A stretch of DNA of 64,000 bases from Bufo bufo (Eukaryota; Chordata; Amphibia; Anura; Bufonidae). The translations under genes were made by a program, and so were the position numbers. Shown here one piece after another: positions 45,201-57,237 of this stretch; positions within the stretch are counted from its first letter, which is position 1; each line of letters begins with the position of its first letter. Below the pieces are notes generated by a model. That model was given only the letters and a program-made list of their open reading frames with translations, had not been told where the DNA came from and made no database searches. Location of the stretch: NCBI RefSeq assembly GCF_905171765.1, contig NC_053390.1, positions 589,088,471 through 589,152,470 on the forward strand, given 5' to 3'.

Positions 45201-46674
45201 ATTGCCCTCCCTTCCAACTGGATGAGTTTATCTGATACCTGCTCCAGAAGCTCCTGCTGTCTCACGGGCTGGTGTGGCTGAGCGCTGTGGGCCGTGTGCT
45301 GGTCGAAACTGCTGAGCAGGTTGTACACAGCGCAGCGTGCAGGAGGGATAACCGCGGGCGCACTGAGGTCATATCCGGCGGGCCGGCATTACAGGAACCG
45401 CACCAGCTGCTCTGACGTCCTGCCGCCGGATATCCTGTGACGTATATCCGGCGGCAGGATGTCAGAGCAGCTGGTGCTGTTCCTGTAATGCCGCAGCCCG
45501 CCGGATATGACCTCAGTAGTGATGGGAAGTTTGGATCTTTCAGATGAATCGGATCTTAGGTTCACTTGCTGAGTCACTGACTGCTGAGCTGACTCGCAAG
45601 TGAACCGAAGACTCTAGGTGCCGATGCGCATGCGCAGATGCTATCCATTCGATTCACTTGCTGCTGCTGACTCAGTCGGCTCTTCAGCTCTCTAATGAGT
45701 GAGTCAGGATCAGGAAGAGGGATTGATTATAGTGATAGTGAAGGGAAGCTGAGGCTGACGCCGGACAGGAGGACTCAGGACAGGAGTCAGGAGCTGTCAC
45801 TGTGGTGTGCATTGTTGTCTGTTGTGCATTGTTACCCACAGTGACAACAGTCTGACACTGACAGTAGTTCAACGAACCAAGTGAAGTGAAATGTGAATGC
45901 ACGCACAGGGAAAACTATGTGCTGAATTGATAACAGTATTACAGTAACACAGTCACTGGCTGATAATAAAATAGTCCCCACTTAACGGAATCCATAAAGG
46001 AGATGTGAACCCACCCTTAGTTATATAGCTACTGAATGAGATGCCTTTAACATATATACCTCCTGAGAAGCCAATTTGATCCTAAAGGGTTAATTCAACC
46101 TGTAATCTAAACTCTGTGTCATCTGTCACTTCTCTTATCTCTCTGCTCCTGTCAAAGGCGTACATAGAAATCACTGGGCCCCATAGCAAGAATCTAACTT
46201 GGGCCCCCATTCCCCTTTTATAGCCCCTCCCACTACCCATTCCAGGCCTCTCTCTTTGTTCCATGATCTATGTTCGCTGCTGTTTTATAATTTATGCCAT
46301 CAGGGCCGGATTGGGATTACAAAACAGGCCTGGCACATAAAAGAGGTATAATAGATACAGTGTGTACAGATGTATAGTGTATACAGCAGTGTACTGATAT
46401 GTGAGGAACGTGGTATAATATACAGCAGTGTACTGATATATGAGGTATAAATTACAGCTCGTACCTCACATATCAATCCAATACTGTATATACAATATAC
46501 CTGTACACACTTCATCTATTATACCTCGTACCTAACATATCAGTACACTGCTGTATATACAATATATCTATACACACTGCATATATTATACCTTGTACCT
46601 CACATATCAGTACACTGCAATATATATTATATATCTGTACATATTGCATCTATAATACTGTTTAATATATGCAG

Positions 46675-46689
46675 TGTGTGTGTGTGTGT

Positions 46690-46726
<37 letters not shown>
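46675..46726. repeat. (GT)n(TA)n microsatellite
   Basis: GTGTGTGTGTGTATGTGTG passes directly into a long run of TA dinucleotides. Simple repeat, non-coding. Confidence 0.95.
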
Positions 46727-46728
<2 letters not shown>

Positions 46729-47529
46729 TGTGAGGCATACAAGGTATAATACTGTAGATGCAGTGTTTATAGAAATATGTGGTCAGTTATGCATTATAGT
46801 CACTGTGTGTGTGAAGTACATGAGGTAGTGGTCACTGTAACTGTCTGAAGTATTATACATGAGTGAGCAATGAGTAAAAACAGGGCATGGAGAGGGGGTA
46901 AATGATGAAAAGTGGAGGACCTCCTCTTACCACTCCATTCCAGTCTGTATGGATCAATGCAGAGCTGCTTGTGAACTTCTAATACTTGCTGTTAGGGGTT
47001 GAAGGACCTGTGATGATGTCATCACAGGTCCTGGCAGATGTACCTTTCAAACCTAGGAACTACACCATTTTTGGTGCAGTTCCTTTGCTAGATTCTGCAG
47101 GACCTGTGATGCTGAAGATGATGTCATCACAGGTCCTGGCAGATGCACTGTTCTAACCTGGGAACTACACTTTACACTGTGCAGTTCCCTTACAGGACCT
47201 GTGAAGACTCCCTGTACTACTCAGACGACTCAGAGCCGCTAGTGCTTGCCTTGCCTCAGCTCTGATTGGTTGGTGGGCGGGGAGGGGAGGGGCTGGCAGA
47301 AGCAGCTTCCACTCTAGGATCATATTACGCTCCTCCCGAGTCCCTCCCTCAGGCTCCCTGCTGCCAGCGTGAGGTGAGCGTCTCTGCATTGTCTGTGCTA
47401 TGTGACGCTGCTCTGTGTACAACAGAGGACTTTTAACCCTCCGACGGCCTTTTGGCTGGCAGATGGGCCTATTTTATGGTAGGGGCCTGGAGCTGCAGCT
47501 CCATCAGCCCCTACGTTAATCCGGCCCTG

Positions 47530-48596
47530 ACTACTCACAATCCTCCTCTTTCTTTGTAATCATGCCATGCGAACAGGCCAACAATGAACTGGAACCGCGA
47601 GACTCCGAAACAAATACCCCACAGGAACTCGAACCAAGTGAAACTGGAACTTGTAGCACACCGGTGCAACCTCAGAACTGCAGGCCCATCAGCGCACGGA
47701 TAGAACGAACGAGAATCCGGACAGTCGGATCACTGAAGAATCAACCTAAAAGGGAAGGAGAAGAAAATATGCAAAATCAATGCCGCCCTACTAAACATGG
47801 GAGAGAATATCCTGCGTAGCTGGAAAAACCTATGCACTACGCACTACGGGTGCAATGCGCGGTAAAGACGGAAGTGTCCACCCCAGCAAGCGACAGTACC
47901 CATTTGACCCAACGCACCAAAGTGGCGCTAGACACCGGAGCAAAAGGAGGGCGATACGAGAGGAAAAGATTGGGAGAGGCAGAAGATCGGTAGACCACCG
48001 TCCTTGCCTCATATTCGCGTAGGCAATAAACCGGACACAAGGCTGGCCTAGCCGGGAAACTCGGGTAAGAAACCGAACGAGACGCAGTCTTGGTGCGCCT
48101 AGAGATCTCAAAGGTCACCCCTTCAGGAGTAAAAGATCTGGCGGAAAAATCCAAGGCCTGCACGTCGGAGACCCGTTTGCAGGACACCAGAGACAAAAGG
48201 GAAACCAACTTGGCCAACAGTTGGCGCAGGGTGAGATCCACATTAGAGGGCCAGGAGAAAAAAAGATACAGAATGCAAGAGACATTCCAGGTAGCCGCAT
48301 ACCTGGGCCTAGGGGGGCACGCAAGGCGAGAACCCTTAAGCAGACGGCACACCAAAGGGTGTTGCCCTGCAGGGCAGCCATTGAAACCTTGGTGAGCCGA
48401 GGATATGGCTGATCTGTAAACATTGATGGTGCGATAAGCCCGACCAGCCTCGAATAAGGACGTCAAGAACTGAAGAATGGCCGTCACAGGGGCTGAAACG
48501 GGATCCAAGTCCCGTCCCACGCACCAACTAGCCCAAGCCTTCCATGCGGACTGATATGAGCGTCTAGTGCCGGGTGCCCAAGCGTTAACCAATAAG
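47530..48596 (-). mobile_element. DIRS element, middle segment
   Basis: This is the DIRS piece between the 3.8 kb hAT and hAT2. It contains the main part of the tyrosine recombinase frame (47837-48596) and its decayed C-terminal tail. It continues at 57002. Confidence 0.85.
47837..48596 (-). pseudogene. DIRS tyrosine recombinase, C-terminal part (split by hAT2)
   Basis: DIRS elements integrate with a lambda-type tyrosine recombinase. Readable here are the SAM-like N-terminal core (NAWAPGTRRSYQSAWKAWASWC), TINVYRSAISSAHQGF, the catalytic-domain opening KLVSLLSLVSCKRVSDVQAL (including the first Arg) and, near the end, VFTAHCTRSA, the His-X-X-Arg motif. A TAG follows at once, so the last helix with the nucleophilic Tyr is lost or in another frame. 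The N-terminal part of the same protein is at 57002-57237; the hAT2 insertion with its 8-bp duplication sits between. Confidence 0.87.
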
Positions 48597-48898
48597 TAGA
48601 GTTGAGCGAACACCTGGATGTTCGGGTTCGAGAAGTTCGGCCGAACTTCCCGGAAATGTTCGGGTTCGGGATCCGAACCCGACCCGAACTTCGTCCCGAA
48701 CCCGAACCCCATTGAAGTCAATGGGGACCCGAACTTTTGGGCACTAAAAAGGCTGTAAAACAGCCCAGGAAAGAGCTAGAGGGCTGCAAAAGGCAGCAAC
48801 ATGTAGGTAAATCCCCTGCAAACAAATGTGGATAGGGAAATGAATTTAAAAATAAATAAAAAATTAACCAATATCAATTGGACAGAGGTCCCAAAGCA

Positions 48899-51796
48899 GA
48901 GAATCTGGCTTCACATCAGCAGAGAATCAGTCTCTTCATGCCATAGCAAAGAATCTGGCTTCATGTCAGCAGAGAATCAGTCTCTTCATGCCATAGCAGA
49001 GAATCTGGCTTCAAGTCAGCACAGAATCAGTCTTCATGTCATAGCAGAGAATCAGGCTTCACGTCACCCACCACTGGAACAGGCCACTGTCACATATTTA
49101 GGCCCCGGCACCCAGACAGAGGAGAGAGGTCCCATAACAGAGAATCTGGCTTCATGTCAGCACAGAATAAGTCTTCATGTCATAGCAGAGAATCAGGCTT
49201 CACGTCACCTACCACTAGAACAGGCCACTGTCACATATTTAGGCCCAGGCACCCAGGCAGAGGAGAGAGGTCCCGTAACAGAGAATCTGGCCTTATGTCA
49301 GCACAGAATCAGTCTTCATGTCATAGCAGAGAATCAGGCTTCACGTCACCCACCACTGGAACAGGCCACTGTCACATATTTAGGCCCCGGCACCCAGACA
49401 GAGGAGAGAGGTCCCATAACAGAGAATCTGGCTTCATGTCAGCACAGAATAAGTCTTCATGTCATAGCAGAGAATCAGGCTTCACGTCACCTACCACTAG
49501 AACAGGCCACTGTCACATATTTAGGCCCAGGCACCCAGGCAGAGGAGAGAGGTCCCGTAACAGAGAATCTGGCCTTATGTCAGGACAGAATCAGTCTTCA
49601 TGTCATAGCAGAGAATCAGGCTTCACGTCACCCACCACTGGAACAGGCCACTGTTACATATTTAGGCCCCGGCACCCAGACAGAGGAGAGAGGTCCCGTA
49701 ACAGAGAATCTGGCTTTATGTCAGCACAGAATCAGTCTTCATGTCATAGCAGAGAATCAGGCTTCACGTCACCCACCACTGGAACAGGCCACTGTCACAT
49801 ATTTAGGCCCAGGCACCCAGGCAGAGGAGAGAGGTCCCGTAACAGAGAATCTGGCCTTATGTCAGCACAGAATCAGTCTTCATGTCATAGCAGAGAATCA
49901 GGCATCACGTCACCCACCACTGGAACAGGCCACTGTCACATATTTATGCCCCGGCACCCAGACAGAGGAGAGAGGTGCCGTAACAGAGAATCTGGCCTTA
50001 TGTCAGCACAGAATCAGTCTTCATGTCATAGCAGAGAATCAGGCTTCACGTCACCCACCACTGGAACAGGCCACTGTCACATATTTAGCCCCGGCACCCA
50101 GACAGAGGAGAGAGGTCCCATAACAGAGAATCTGGCTTCATGTCAGCACAGAATAAGTCTTCATGTCATAGCAGAGAATCAGGCTTCACGTCACCTACCA
50201 CTAGAACAGGCCACTGTCACATATTTAGGCCCAGGCACCCAGGCAGAGGAGAGAGGTCCCGTAACAGAGAATCTGGCCTTATGTCAGCACAGAATCAGTC
50301 TTCATGTCATAGCAGAGAATCAGGCTTCACGTCACCCACCACTGGAACAGGCCACTGTTACATATTTAGGCCCCGGCACCCAGACAGAGGAGAGAGGTCC
50401 CGTAACAGAGAATCTGGCTTTATGTCAGCACAGAATCAGTCTTCATGTCATAGCAGAGAATCAGGCTTCACGTCACCCACCACTGAACAGGCCACTGTCA
50501 CATATTTAGGCCCAGGCACCCAGGCAGAGGAGAGAGGTCCCGTAACAGAGAATCTGGCCTTATGTCAGCACAGAATCAGTCTTCATGTCATAGCAGAGAA
50601 TCAGGCATCACGTCACCCACCACTGGAACAGGCCACTGTCACATATTTATGCCCCGGCACCCAGACAGAGGAGAGAGGTGCCGTAACAGAGAATCTGGCC
50701 TTATGTCAGCACAGAATCAGTCTTCATGTCATAGCAGAGAAACAGGCTTCACGTCACCCACCACTGGAACAGGCCACTGTCACATATTTAGGCCCAGGCA
50801 GAGGAGAGAGGTCCCGTAACAGAGAATCTGGCCTTTTGTCAGCACAGAATCAGTCTTCATGTCATAGCAGAGAATCAGGCTTCACGTCACCCACCACTGG
50901 AACAGGCCACTGTCACACATTTAGGCCCCGGCACCCAGACAGAGGAGAGAGGTCCCGCAACAGAGAATCTGGCCTTATGTCAGCGCAGAATCAGTCTTCA
51001 TGTCATAGCAGAGAATCAGGCTGCACGTCACCCACCACTGGAACAGGCCACTGTCACATATTTAGGCCCAGGCACCCAGGCAGAGGAGAGAGGTCCCGTA
51101 ACAGACAATCTGGCCTTATGTCAGCACAGAATCAGTCTTCATGTCATAGCAGAGAATCAGGCTTCACGTCACCCACCACTGGAACAGGCCACTGTCACAT
51201 ATTTAGGCCCCGGCACCCAGACAGAAGAGAGAGGTCCCGTAACAGAGAATCTGGCCTTATGTCAGCGCAGAATCAGTCTTCATGTCATAGCAGAGAATCA
51301 GGCTTCACGTCACCCACCACTGGAACAGGCCACTGTCACATATTTAGGCCCAGGCACCCAGGCAGAGGAGAGAGGTCCCGTAACAGAGAATCTGGCCTTA
51401 TGTCAGCACAGAATCAGTCTTCATGTCATAGCAGAGAATCAGCTTCACGTCACCCACCACTGGAACAGGCCACTGTCACATATTTAGGCCCCGGCACCCA
51501 GACAGAGGAGAGAGGTCCCGTAACAGAGAATCTGGCCTTATGTCAGCGCAGAATCAGTCTTCATGTCATAGCAGAGAATCAGGCTTCACGTCACCCACCA
51601 CTGGAACAGGCCACTGTCACATATTTAGGCCCAGGCACCCAGGCAGAGGAGAGAGGTCCCGTAACAGAGAATCTGGCCTTATGTCAGCACAGAATCAGTC
51701 TTCATATCATAGCAGAGAATCAGGCTTCACGTCACCCACCACTGGAACAGGCCACTGTCACACATTTAGGCCCCGGCACCCAGACAGAGGAGAGGT
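48899..51796. repeat. 141-bp tandem array, about 20 units, in hAT2
   Basis: AGAGAATCTGGC recurs every 141 bp (for example about 49141, 49282 and 49423). Two unit types mostly alternate: one with CCTTATGTCAGCACAG, CCCACCACTGGAACAG and CCCCGGCACCCAGACAG, the other with CCCAGGCACCCAGGCAG. 141 is divisible by three and the unit is stop-free, so very long plus-strand frames arise. The array lies 3' of the hAT2 transposase and on its opposite strand; no start context or domain supports translation. Confidence 0.95.
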
Positions 51797-51911
51797 TCAT
51801 TCAACTTTGGGTTGCCCCGCAATATAATGGTAAAATGAAAATAAAAATAGGATTGAATGAGGAAGTGCCCTGGAGTAGAATAATATATTGTTAAGGGGAG
51901 GTAGTTAATAT

Positions 51912-52845
51912 CTAATCTGCACAAGGGATGGACAGGTCCTGTGGGATCCATGCCTGGTTCATTTTTATGAACGTCAGCTTGTCCACATTGGCTGTAGACA
52001 GGCGGCTGCGTTTGTCTGTAATGACGCCCCCTGCCGTGCTGAATACACGTTCAGACAAAACGCTGGCCGCCGGGCAGGCCAGCACCTCCAAGGCATAAAA
52101 GGCTAAGGCTAGCTCTGGCCACGTGGACAATTTGGAGACCCAGAAGTTGAATGGGGCCGAACCATCAGTCAGTAAGTGGAGGGGTGTGCACAGGTACTGT
52201 TCCACCATGTTAGTGAAATGTTGCCTCCTGCTAACACGTTCCGTATCAGGTGGTGGTGCAGTTAGCTGTGGCGTGGTGACAAAACATCTCTGCCATGCTA
52301 ACCCTGCCCTCAGAGGAGCTGGCCGTGACACAGCTGCGTTGGCGACCTCTTGCTCCTCCTCTGCCTTCGCCTTGGGCTTCCACTGGTTCCCCTGTGACAT
52401 TTGGGAATGCTCTCAGTAGCGCGTCTATCAACGTGCGCTTGTACTCGCGCATCTTCCTATCACGCTCCAGTATAGGAAGTAAGGTGGGCACATTGTCTTT
52501 GTACCGGGGATCCAGCAGGGTGGCAACCCAGTAGTCCGCACACGTTAAAATGTGGGCAACTCTGCTGTCGTTGCGCAGGCACTGCAGCATGTAGTCGCTC
52601 ATGTGTGCCAGGCTGCCCAGAGGTAAGGACAAGCTGTCCTCTGTGGGAGGCGTATCGTCATCGTCCTGTGTTTCCCCCCAGCCACGCACCAGTGATGGGC
52701 CCGAGCTGCTTTGGGTGCCACCCCGCTGTGAACATGCTTCATCCTCATCCTCCTCCACCTCATCCTCGTCCTCCAGTAGTGGGCCCTGTCTGGCCACATT
52801 TGTACCTGGCCTCTGGTGTTGCAAAAAAACCTCCCTCTGAGTCAC
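51912..52845 (-). pseudogene. hAT2 transposase, C-terminal third with hATC dimerisation domain
   Basis: The 199-residue frame (52845 to 52246) carries an acidic DED/EED linker, then LRNDSRVAHILTCADYWVATLLDPRYK and ILERDRKMREYKRTLID. A shift near 52270 leads to the last frame (52400 to 51912) with NFWVSKLSTW, LEVLACPAASVLSERVFSTA and ITDKRSRLS, the hATC dimerisation signature. Upstream continuity with the catalytic frame breaks in a seven-T run near 52830. hAT1 has the same order. Confidence 0.9.
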
Positions 52846-53998
52846 TTCGAAGAGACTGGCCTGAAAGTGCTAAAAATGACCCCTCTTCCTCCTGGGCCAC
52901 CTCCTCTTCCATCATCGCCCTAAGTGTTTTCTCAAGGAGACATAGAAATTGTATTGTAACGCTGATAACGGCGTCATCGCCACTGGCCATGTTGGTGGAG
53001 TACTCGAAACAGCGCAACAGGGCACACAGGTCTCGCATGGAGGCCCAGTCATTGGTGGTGAAGTGGTGCTGTTCCGCAGTGCGACTGACCCGTGCGTGCA
53101 GCAGCTGAAACTCCACTATGGCCTGCTGCTGCTCGCACAGTCTGTCTAGCATGTGCAAGGTGGAGTTCCACCTGGTGGGCACATCGCATATGAGGCGGTG
53201 AGCAGGAAGGCCGAAGTTACGCTGTAGCGCAGACAGGCGTGCAGCAGCAGGGTGTGAACGCCGGAAGCGCGAACAGACGGCCCGCACTTTATGCAGCAGC
53301 TCTGACATGTCGGGGTAGTTGCGAATGAACTTCTGCACCACCAAATTCAGCACATGCGCCAGGCAAGGGATGTGCATCAAACCGGCTAGTCCCAGAGCTG
53401 CAACGGGATTTCGCCCATTATCGCACACCACCAGGCCGGGCTTGAGGCTCACCGGCAGCAACCACTCGTCGGTCTGTTGTTCTTTACCCCGCCACAACTC
53501 CTGTGCGGTGTGGGGCCTGTCCCCCAAACATATGAGTTTCAGAACGGCCTGCTGACGTTTACCCCGGGCTGTGCTGAAGTTGGTGGTGAAGGTGTGTGGC
53601 TGACTGGATGAGCAGGTGGAAGAAGAGGAGGAGGAAGCTGAGTAGGAGGAGGAGGAGACAGGAGGCAAAGAATGTTGCCCTGCGATCCTTGGCGGCGGAA
53701 GGACATGCGCCAAACAGCTCTCCGCCTGGGGCCCAGTCGCCACTACATTTACCCAGTGTGCAGTTAGGGAGATATAGCGTCCCTGGCCGTGCTTACTGGT
53801 CCACGTATCTGTGGTTAGGTGGACCTTCCCACAGATGGCGTTGCGCAGTGCACACTTGATTTTATCGGACACTTGGCTGTGCAGGGAAGGCACGGCTCTC
53901 TTGGAGAAGTAGTGGCGGCTGGGAACAACATACTGTGGGACAGCAAGCGACATGAGCTGTTTGAAGCTGTCTGTGTCCACCAGCCTAAATGACAGCAT
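52846..53998 (-). pseudogene. hAT2 transposase, catalytic core
   Basis: The open frame from 53998 encodes LSFRLVDTDSFKQLM, then KVHLTTDTWTSKHG with the first catalytic Asp (about residue 64), SLTAHWVNVV, a Ser-rich insert (115-135), GLVVCDNGRN with the second Asp (about 193), PCLAHVLNLVVQKF (Cys-X2-His, 212-215) and TRWNSTLHML (276-283). The enzyme would excise and reinsert hAT2. It is in the same frame as the BED-containing part upstream and separated from it by one in-frame TGA (54044-54046). The frame itself runs on to 52760 after the homology ends at the slip. Confidence 0.92.
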
Positions 53999-54043
53999 TT
54001 CATAGGCCAGTAGTTTAGAAATGCTGGCATTCAGGGCCAGGGA

Positions 54044-55318
54044 TCAGGGGGGGCTAGGTGGGAATTTACGCTTTCTCTCAAATGTTTGTGAGATGGAGAG
54101 CTGAACGCTGCCGTGTGACATGGTTGAGATGCTTGGTGATGCAGGTGGTGGTGTTGGTGGTACATCCCATGTTTGCTGGGCGGCAGGTGCCAACGTTCCT
54201 CCAGAGGCGGAGGAAGAAGCCGAGGCGGCGGCAGCAGCAGAAGAGGCCGAGGCGGCAGCAGCAGAAGAGGTAGCAGGGGGAGCCTGAGTGACTTCCTTGT
54301 TTTTAAGGTGTTTACTCCACTGCAGTTCATGCTTTGCATGCAGGTGCCTGGTCATGCAGGTTGTGCTAAGGTTCAGAACGTTAATGCCTCGCTTCCAGCT
54401 CTGATGGCACAGCGTGCAAACCACTCGGGTCTTGTCGTCAGCACATTGTTTGAAGAAGTGCCATGCCAGGGAACTCCTTGAAGCTGCCTTTGGGGTGCTC
54501 GGTCCCAGATGGCGGCGGTCAGTAGCAGGCGGAGTCTCTTGGCGGCGGGTGTTCTGATTTTGCCCACTGCTCCCTCTTTTGCTACGCTGTTGGCTCGGTC
54601 TCACCACTGCTTCTTCCTCCGAACTGTGAAAGTCAGTGGTACGACCTTCATTCCATGTGGGGTCTAGGACCTTATCGTCCCCTGCATCGTCTTCCACCCA
54701 GTCTTGATCCCTGACCTCCTGTTCAGTCTGCACACTGCAGAAAGACGCAGCAGTTGGCACCTGTGTTTCGTCATCATCAGAGACGTGCTGAGGTGGTATT
54801 CCCATGTCCTCATCATCATGAAAAATAAGTGGTTGTGCGTTAGTGCATTCTATCTCTTCCACCCCTGGGGAAGTGCTAGGTGGATGCCCTTGGGAAACCC
54901 TGGCAGCAGAGTCTTCAAACAGCATAAGAGACTGCTGCATAACTTGAGGCTCAGACAGTTTCCCTGATATGCATGGGGGTGATGTGACAGACCGATGGGC
55001 TTGGTTTTCATGCGCCATCTGTGCGCTTTCTGCAGAAGACTGGGTGGGAGATAATGTGAACGTGCTGGATCCACTGTCGGCCACCCAGTTGACTAATGCC
55101 TGTACCTGCTCAGGCCTTACCATCCTTAGAACGGCATTGGGCCCCACCAAATATCGCTGTAAATTCTGCTGGCTACTGGGACCTGAGGTAGTTGGTTCAC
55201 TAAGACGTGTGGCTGTGGCAGAACGGCCACGTCCTCTCCCAGCACCAGAGGGTCCACTAACACCACCACGACCATGTCCACGTCCGTGTACGCGTCCCTT
55301 ATTAGATGTTTTCCTCAT
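54044..55318 (-). pseudogene. hAT2 transposase, N-terminal part with BED zinc finger
   Basis: 424 residues start MRKTSNKGRVHGRGHGRG, a Gly/Arg-rich DNA- or RNA-binding tail, followed by an acidic Ser-rich linker. The BED finger is near residues 280-335: LAWHFFKQCADD, CTLC (Cys-X2-Cys) and HLHAKH (His-X4-His). An Ala/Ser-rich run (about 350-375) follows. The frame ends at TGA 54044-54046, but the next codons continue in the same frame into the catalytic core, so this is a single nonsense change rather than a natural end. Start 55318 is preceded directly by the about 297-bp repeat region. Confidence 0.9.
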
Positions 55319-55336
55319 TGTTCCCGTTCACCACAA

Positions 55337-56045
55337 TTTTGAGAATGGCAAATTTGGGAATAGTTTTTCACCCCAGAACAAAAACTGTGCTTTTACGGTC
55401 ACTACAAATAACTTGACCAGCTCAAACAGTACAGATTTGGTTGAATAGAAATGTGAGGCCTATTTTTTTTTTGCGCTGTGTGACAGGTATACGTTTAATC
55501 ACAGTATTAGACTTGTATCTGCACGGTAGCGTGTGTGTTAAGTTTTTCTGAATGACACTATCAGCACCTTGAATCGAAGATATCCTTTTTGGGATAGATT
55601 TCAAGTAGGCCTTATATAGCATAAACTACTTATTTTGAGAATGTCAAATTTGGGAATAGTTTTTCACCCCAGAACAAAAACTGTTCTTTTACGGTCACTA
55701 CAAATAACTTGACCAGCTCAAACAGTACAGATTTGGTTGAATAGAAATGTGAGGCCTATTTTTTTTTGCGCTGTGTGACAGGTATACGTTTAGTCACAGA
55801 ATTAGACTTGTATCTGCACGGTAGCGTGTGTGTTAAGTTTTTCTGAATGACACTATCAGCACCTTGAATCTAAGATATCCTTTTTGGGATAGATTTCAAG
55901 TAGGCCTCATATAACATAAACTACTTAGTTATTTTGAGAATGGCAAATTTGGGAATAGTTTTTCAACCCAGAACAAAAACTGTGCTTTTACGGTCACTAC
56001 AAATAACTTGACCAGCTAAAACAGTACAGATTTGGTGAATAGAAA
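55337..56045. repeat. About 297-bp tandem repeat, 2.4 units, upstream of hAT2 transposase
   Basis: GAGAATG(G/T)CAAATTTGGGA recurs at about 55341, 55637 and 55936, spacing 296-299 bp. It lies immediately 5' of the transposase start in transposase orientation. Confidence 0.92.
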
Positions 56046-56059
56046 TGTCAGGTCTATTT

Positions 56060-56540
56060 TAGGCGCTGGGTGACAGGCTCAACTTGCCCCTGATGTAGTA
56101 TATGGCCAAAAAATAACCACACTATTGATGGTTAAATGCACTTGGGTGACACAGCTCAGCCTGCACCTGATGTAGTATATGGCCAAAAATTAACCACACT
56201 GTTGATGGTTTAATGCACTTGGGTGACACAGGCTCAGCCTGCACCTGATGTAGTATATGGCCAAAAATTAACCACACTGTTGATGGTTAAATGCACTTGG
56301 GTGACACAGGCTCAGCCTGCACCTGATGTAGTATATGGCCAAAAAATAACCACACTGTTGATGGTTAAATGCACTTGGGTGACACAGGCTCAGCCTGCAC
56401 CTGATGTAGTATATGGCCAAAAAATAACCAGACTGTTGATGGTTAAATGCACTTCGGTGACACAGGCTCAGCCTGCAGCTGATGTAGGATATAGCAAAAA
56501 ATAACCACACTATTGATGGTTAAAAGCACTTGGTGGTAGC
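56060..56540. repeat. 78-bp tandem repeat, about six units, near the hAT2 right end
   Basis: GATGTAGTATATGGCC recurs at about 56092, 56169, 56247, 56326, 56403 and 56481. Each unit includes CTCAGCCTGCACCTGATG and a CCACACTGTTGATGGTTAA-type segment. Confidence 0.93.
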
Positions 56541-57001
56541 TTGTGCTGGCGCAACACAAGCCACAAAATGGTCGCCGATCACCCCAGAAGAAAGTGATCT
56601 AAAAACGCTCTGGGCAGCCTAAAAAAAAGTGAGCAAGTCGATATTAGCACTTCAATGATCCACAGCTGGAGATCGATCACAGAATGAAGTCTTTTGGATG
56701 AGTTAATCTGCCTAATCTCGCCCTAACGTCGCAGCAGCAACCTCTCCCTATGCTTGAATCAGCAGAGTGACGTGCAGCGCTACGGGACCCAAGCTTATAT
56801 AGAGGCTGGGTCACATGATGCACTGGCCAATCACAGCCATGCCAATAGTAGGCAAGGCTGTGATGGCCTCTTGGGGCAAGTAGTATGACGCTTGTTGATT
56901 GGCTGCTTTGCAGCCTTTAAAAAAGCGCCAAGAAAGCACCGAACCCGAACCCGGACTTTTACGAAAATGTAAGTTCGGGTTCGCTCATCCCTACCAATAA
57001 G

Positions 57002-57237
57002 CGTCGAGTCAAGATCGGAAGTCCCTGGAAATTCCAGGGGTCCCCGAAATCCTCCAAGCTAACAGGGGTAATGAGCCCTCCAGTAGAAGGCTGTGACACT
57101 GATTGAGGGTTCCCGACAAGAGATCCGGAAGGGGCGGCAAAAGCCTGGGGATATCCACTGTCAACTCCAGAAGCTGGGGAAACCACACCTGAGACCGCCA
57201 AAACGGGGTCAGCAGAACCAGTTCGGCGCCCTGGCAT
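57002..57237 (-). pseudogene. DIRS tyrosine recombinase, N-terminal part
   Basis: MPGRRTGSADPVLAVSGVVS starts a frame that ends at the hAT2 target site with LPILTRRLLV. On the other side of hAT2 the same frame continues LLVNAWAPGTRRSY. It overlaps the end of the RT-RH-MT frame (57009-57237) in another phase. Confidence 0.8.

Larger units (their letters stand above)
43727..47529. mobile_element. 3.8 kb non-autonomous hAT inserted in DIRS
   Basis: The left end CAGGGCCGGATCAAG and right end (complement CAGGGCCGGATTAACG) are flanked by a perfect octamer ACTACTCA (43719-43726 and 47530-47537). The interior is a mosaic: palindromes (43938-45200), a TTAA-flanked MITE, a CACTAGTGATGGG-type hAT-end remnant at about 45527, a minisatellite-like TATACAGCAGTGTACTGATA block (46330-46640), a (GT)n(TA)n run and a second left-type end at 46302. 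Confidence 0.9.
48597..56993 (-). mobile_element. hAT2: 8.4 kb autonomous-type hAT inserted in the DIRS recombinase frame
   Basis: The left end TAGAGTTGAGCGAAC and right end (complement TAGGGATGAGCGAAC) are flanked by a perfect 8-bp duplication CCAATAAG (48589-48596 and 56994-57001). Subterminal DNA is packed with TTCGGGT/CGAACCCG motifs on both sides. Inside, in transposase orientation (minus), are a 78-bp array, about 297-bp repeats, the transposase (55318 to 51912) and a 2.9 kb array of 141-bp units. Fewer lesions than hAT1 suggest a younger copy. Confidence 0.95.

Noticed and set aside
48828..51894. Plus-strand frames of 431-584 codons that look like a repeat protein
   Set aside because: 141-bp satellite units divisible by three; frames switch wherever a unit has an indel; antisense to the hAT2 transposase. 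No independent evidence of translation.
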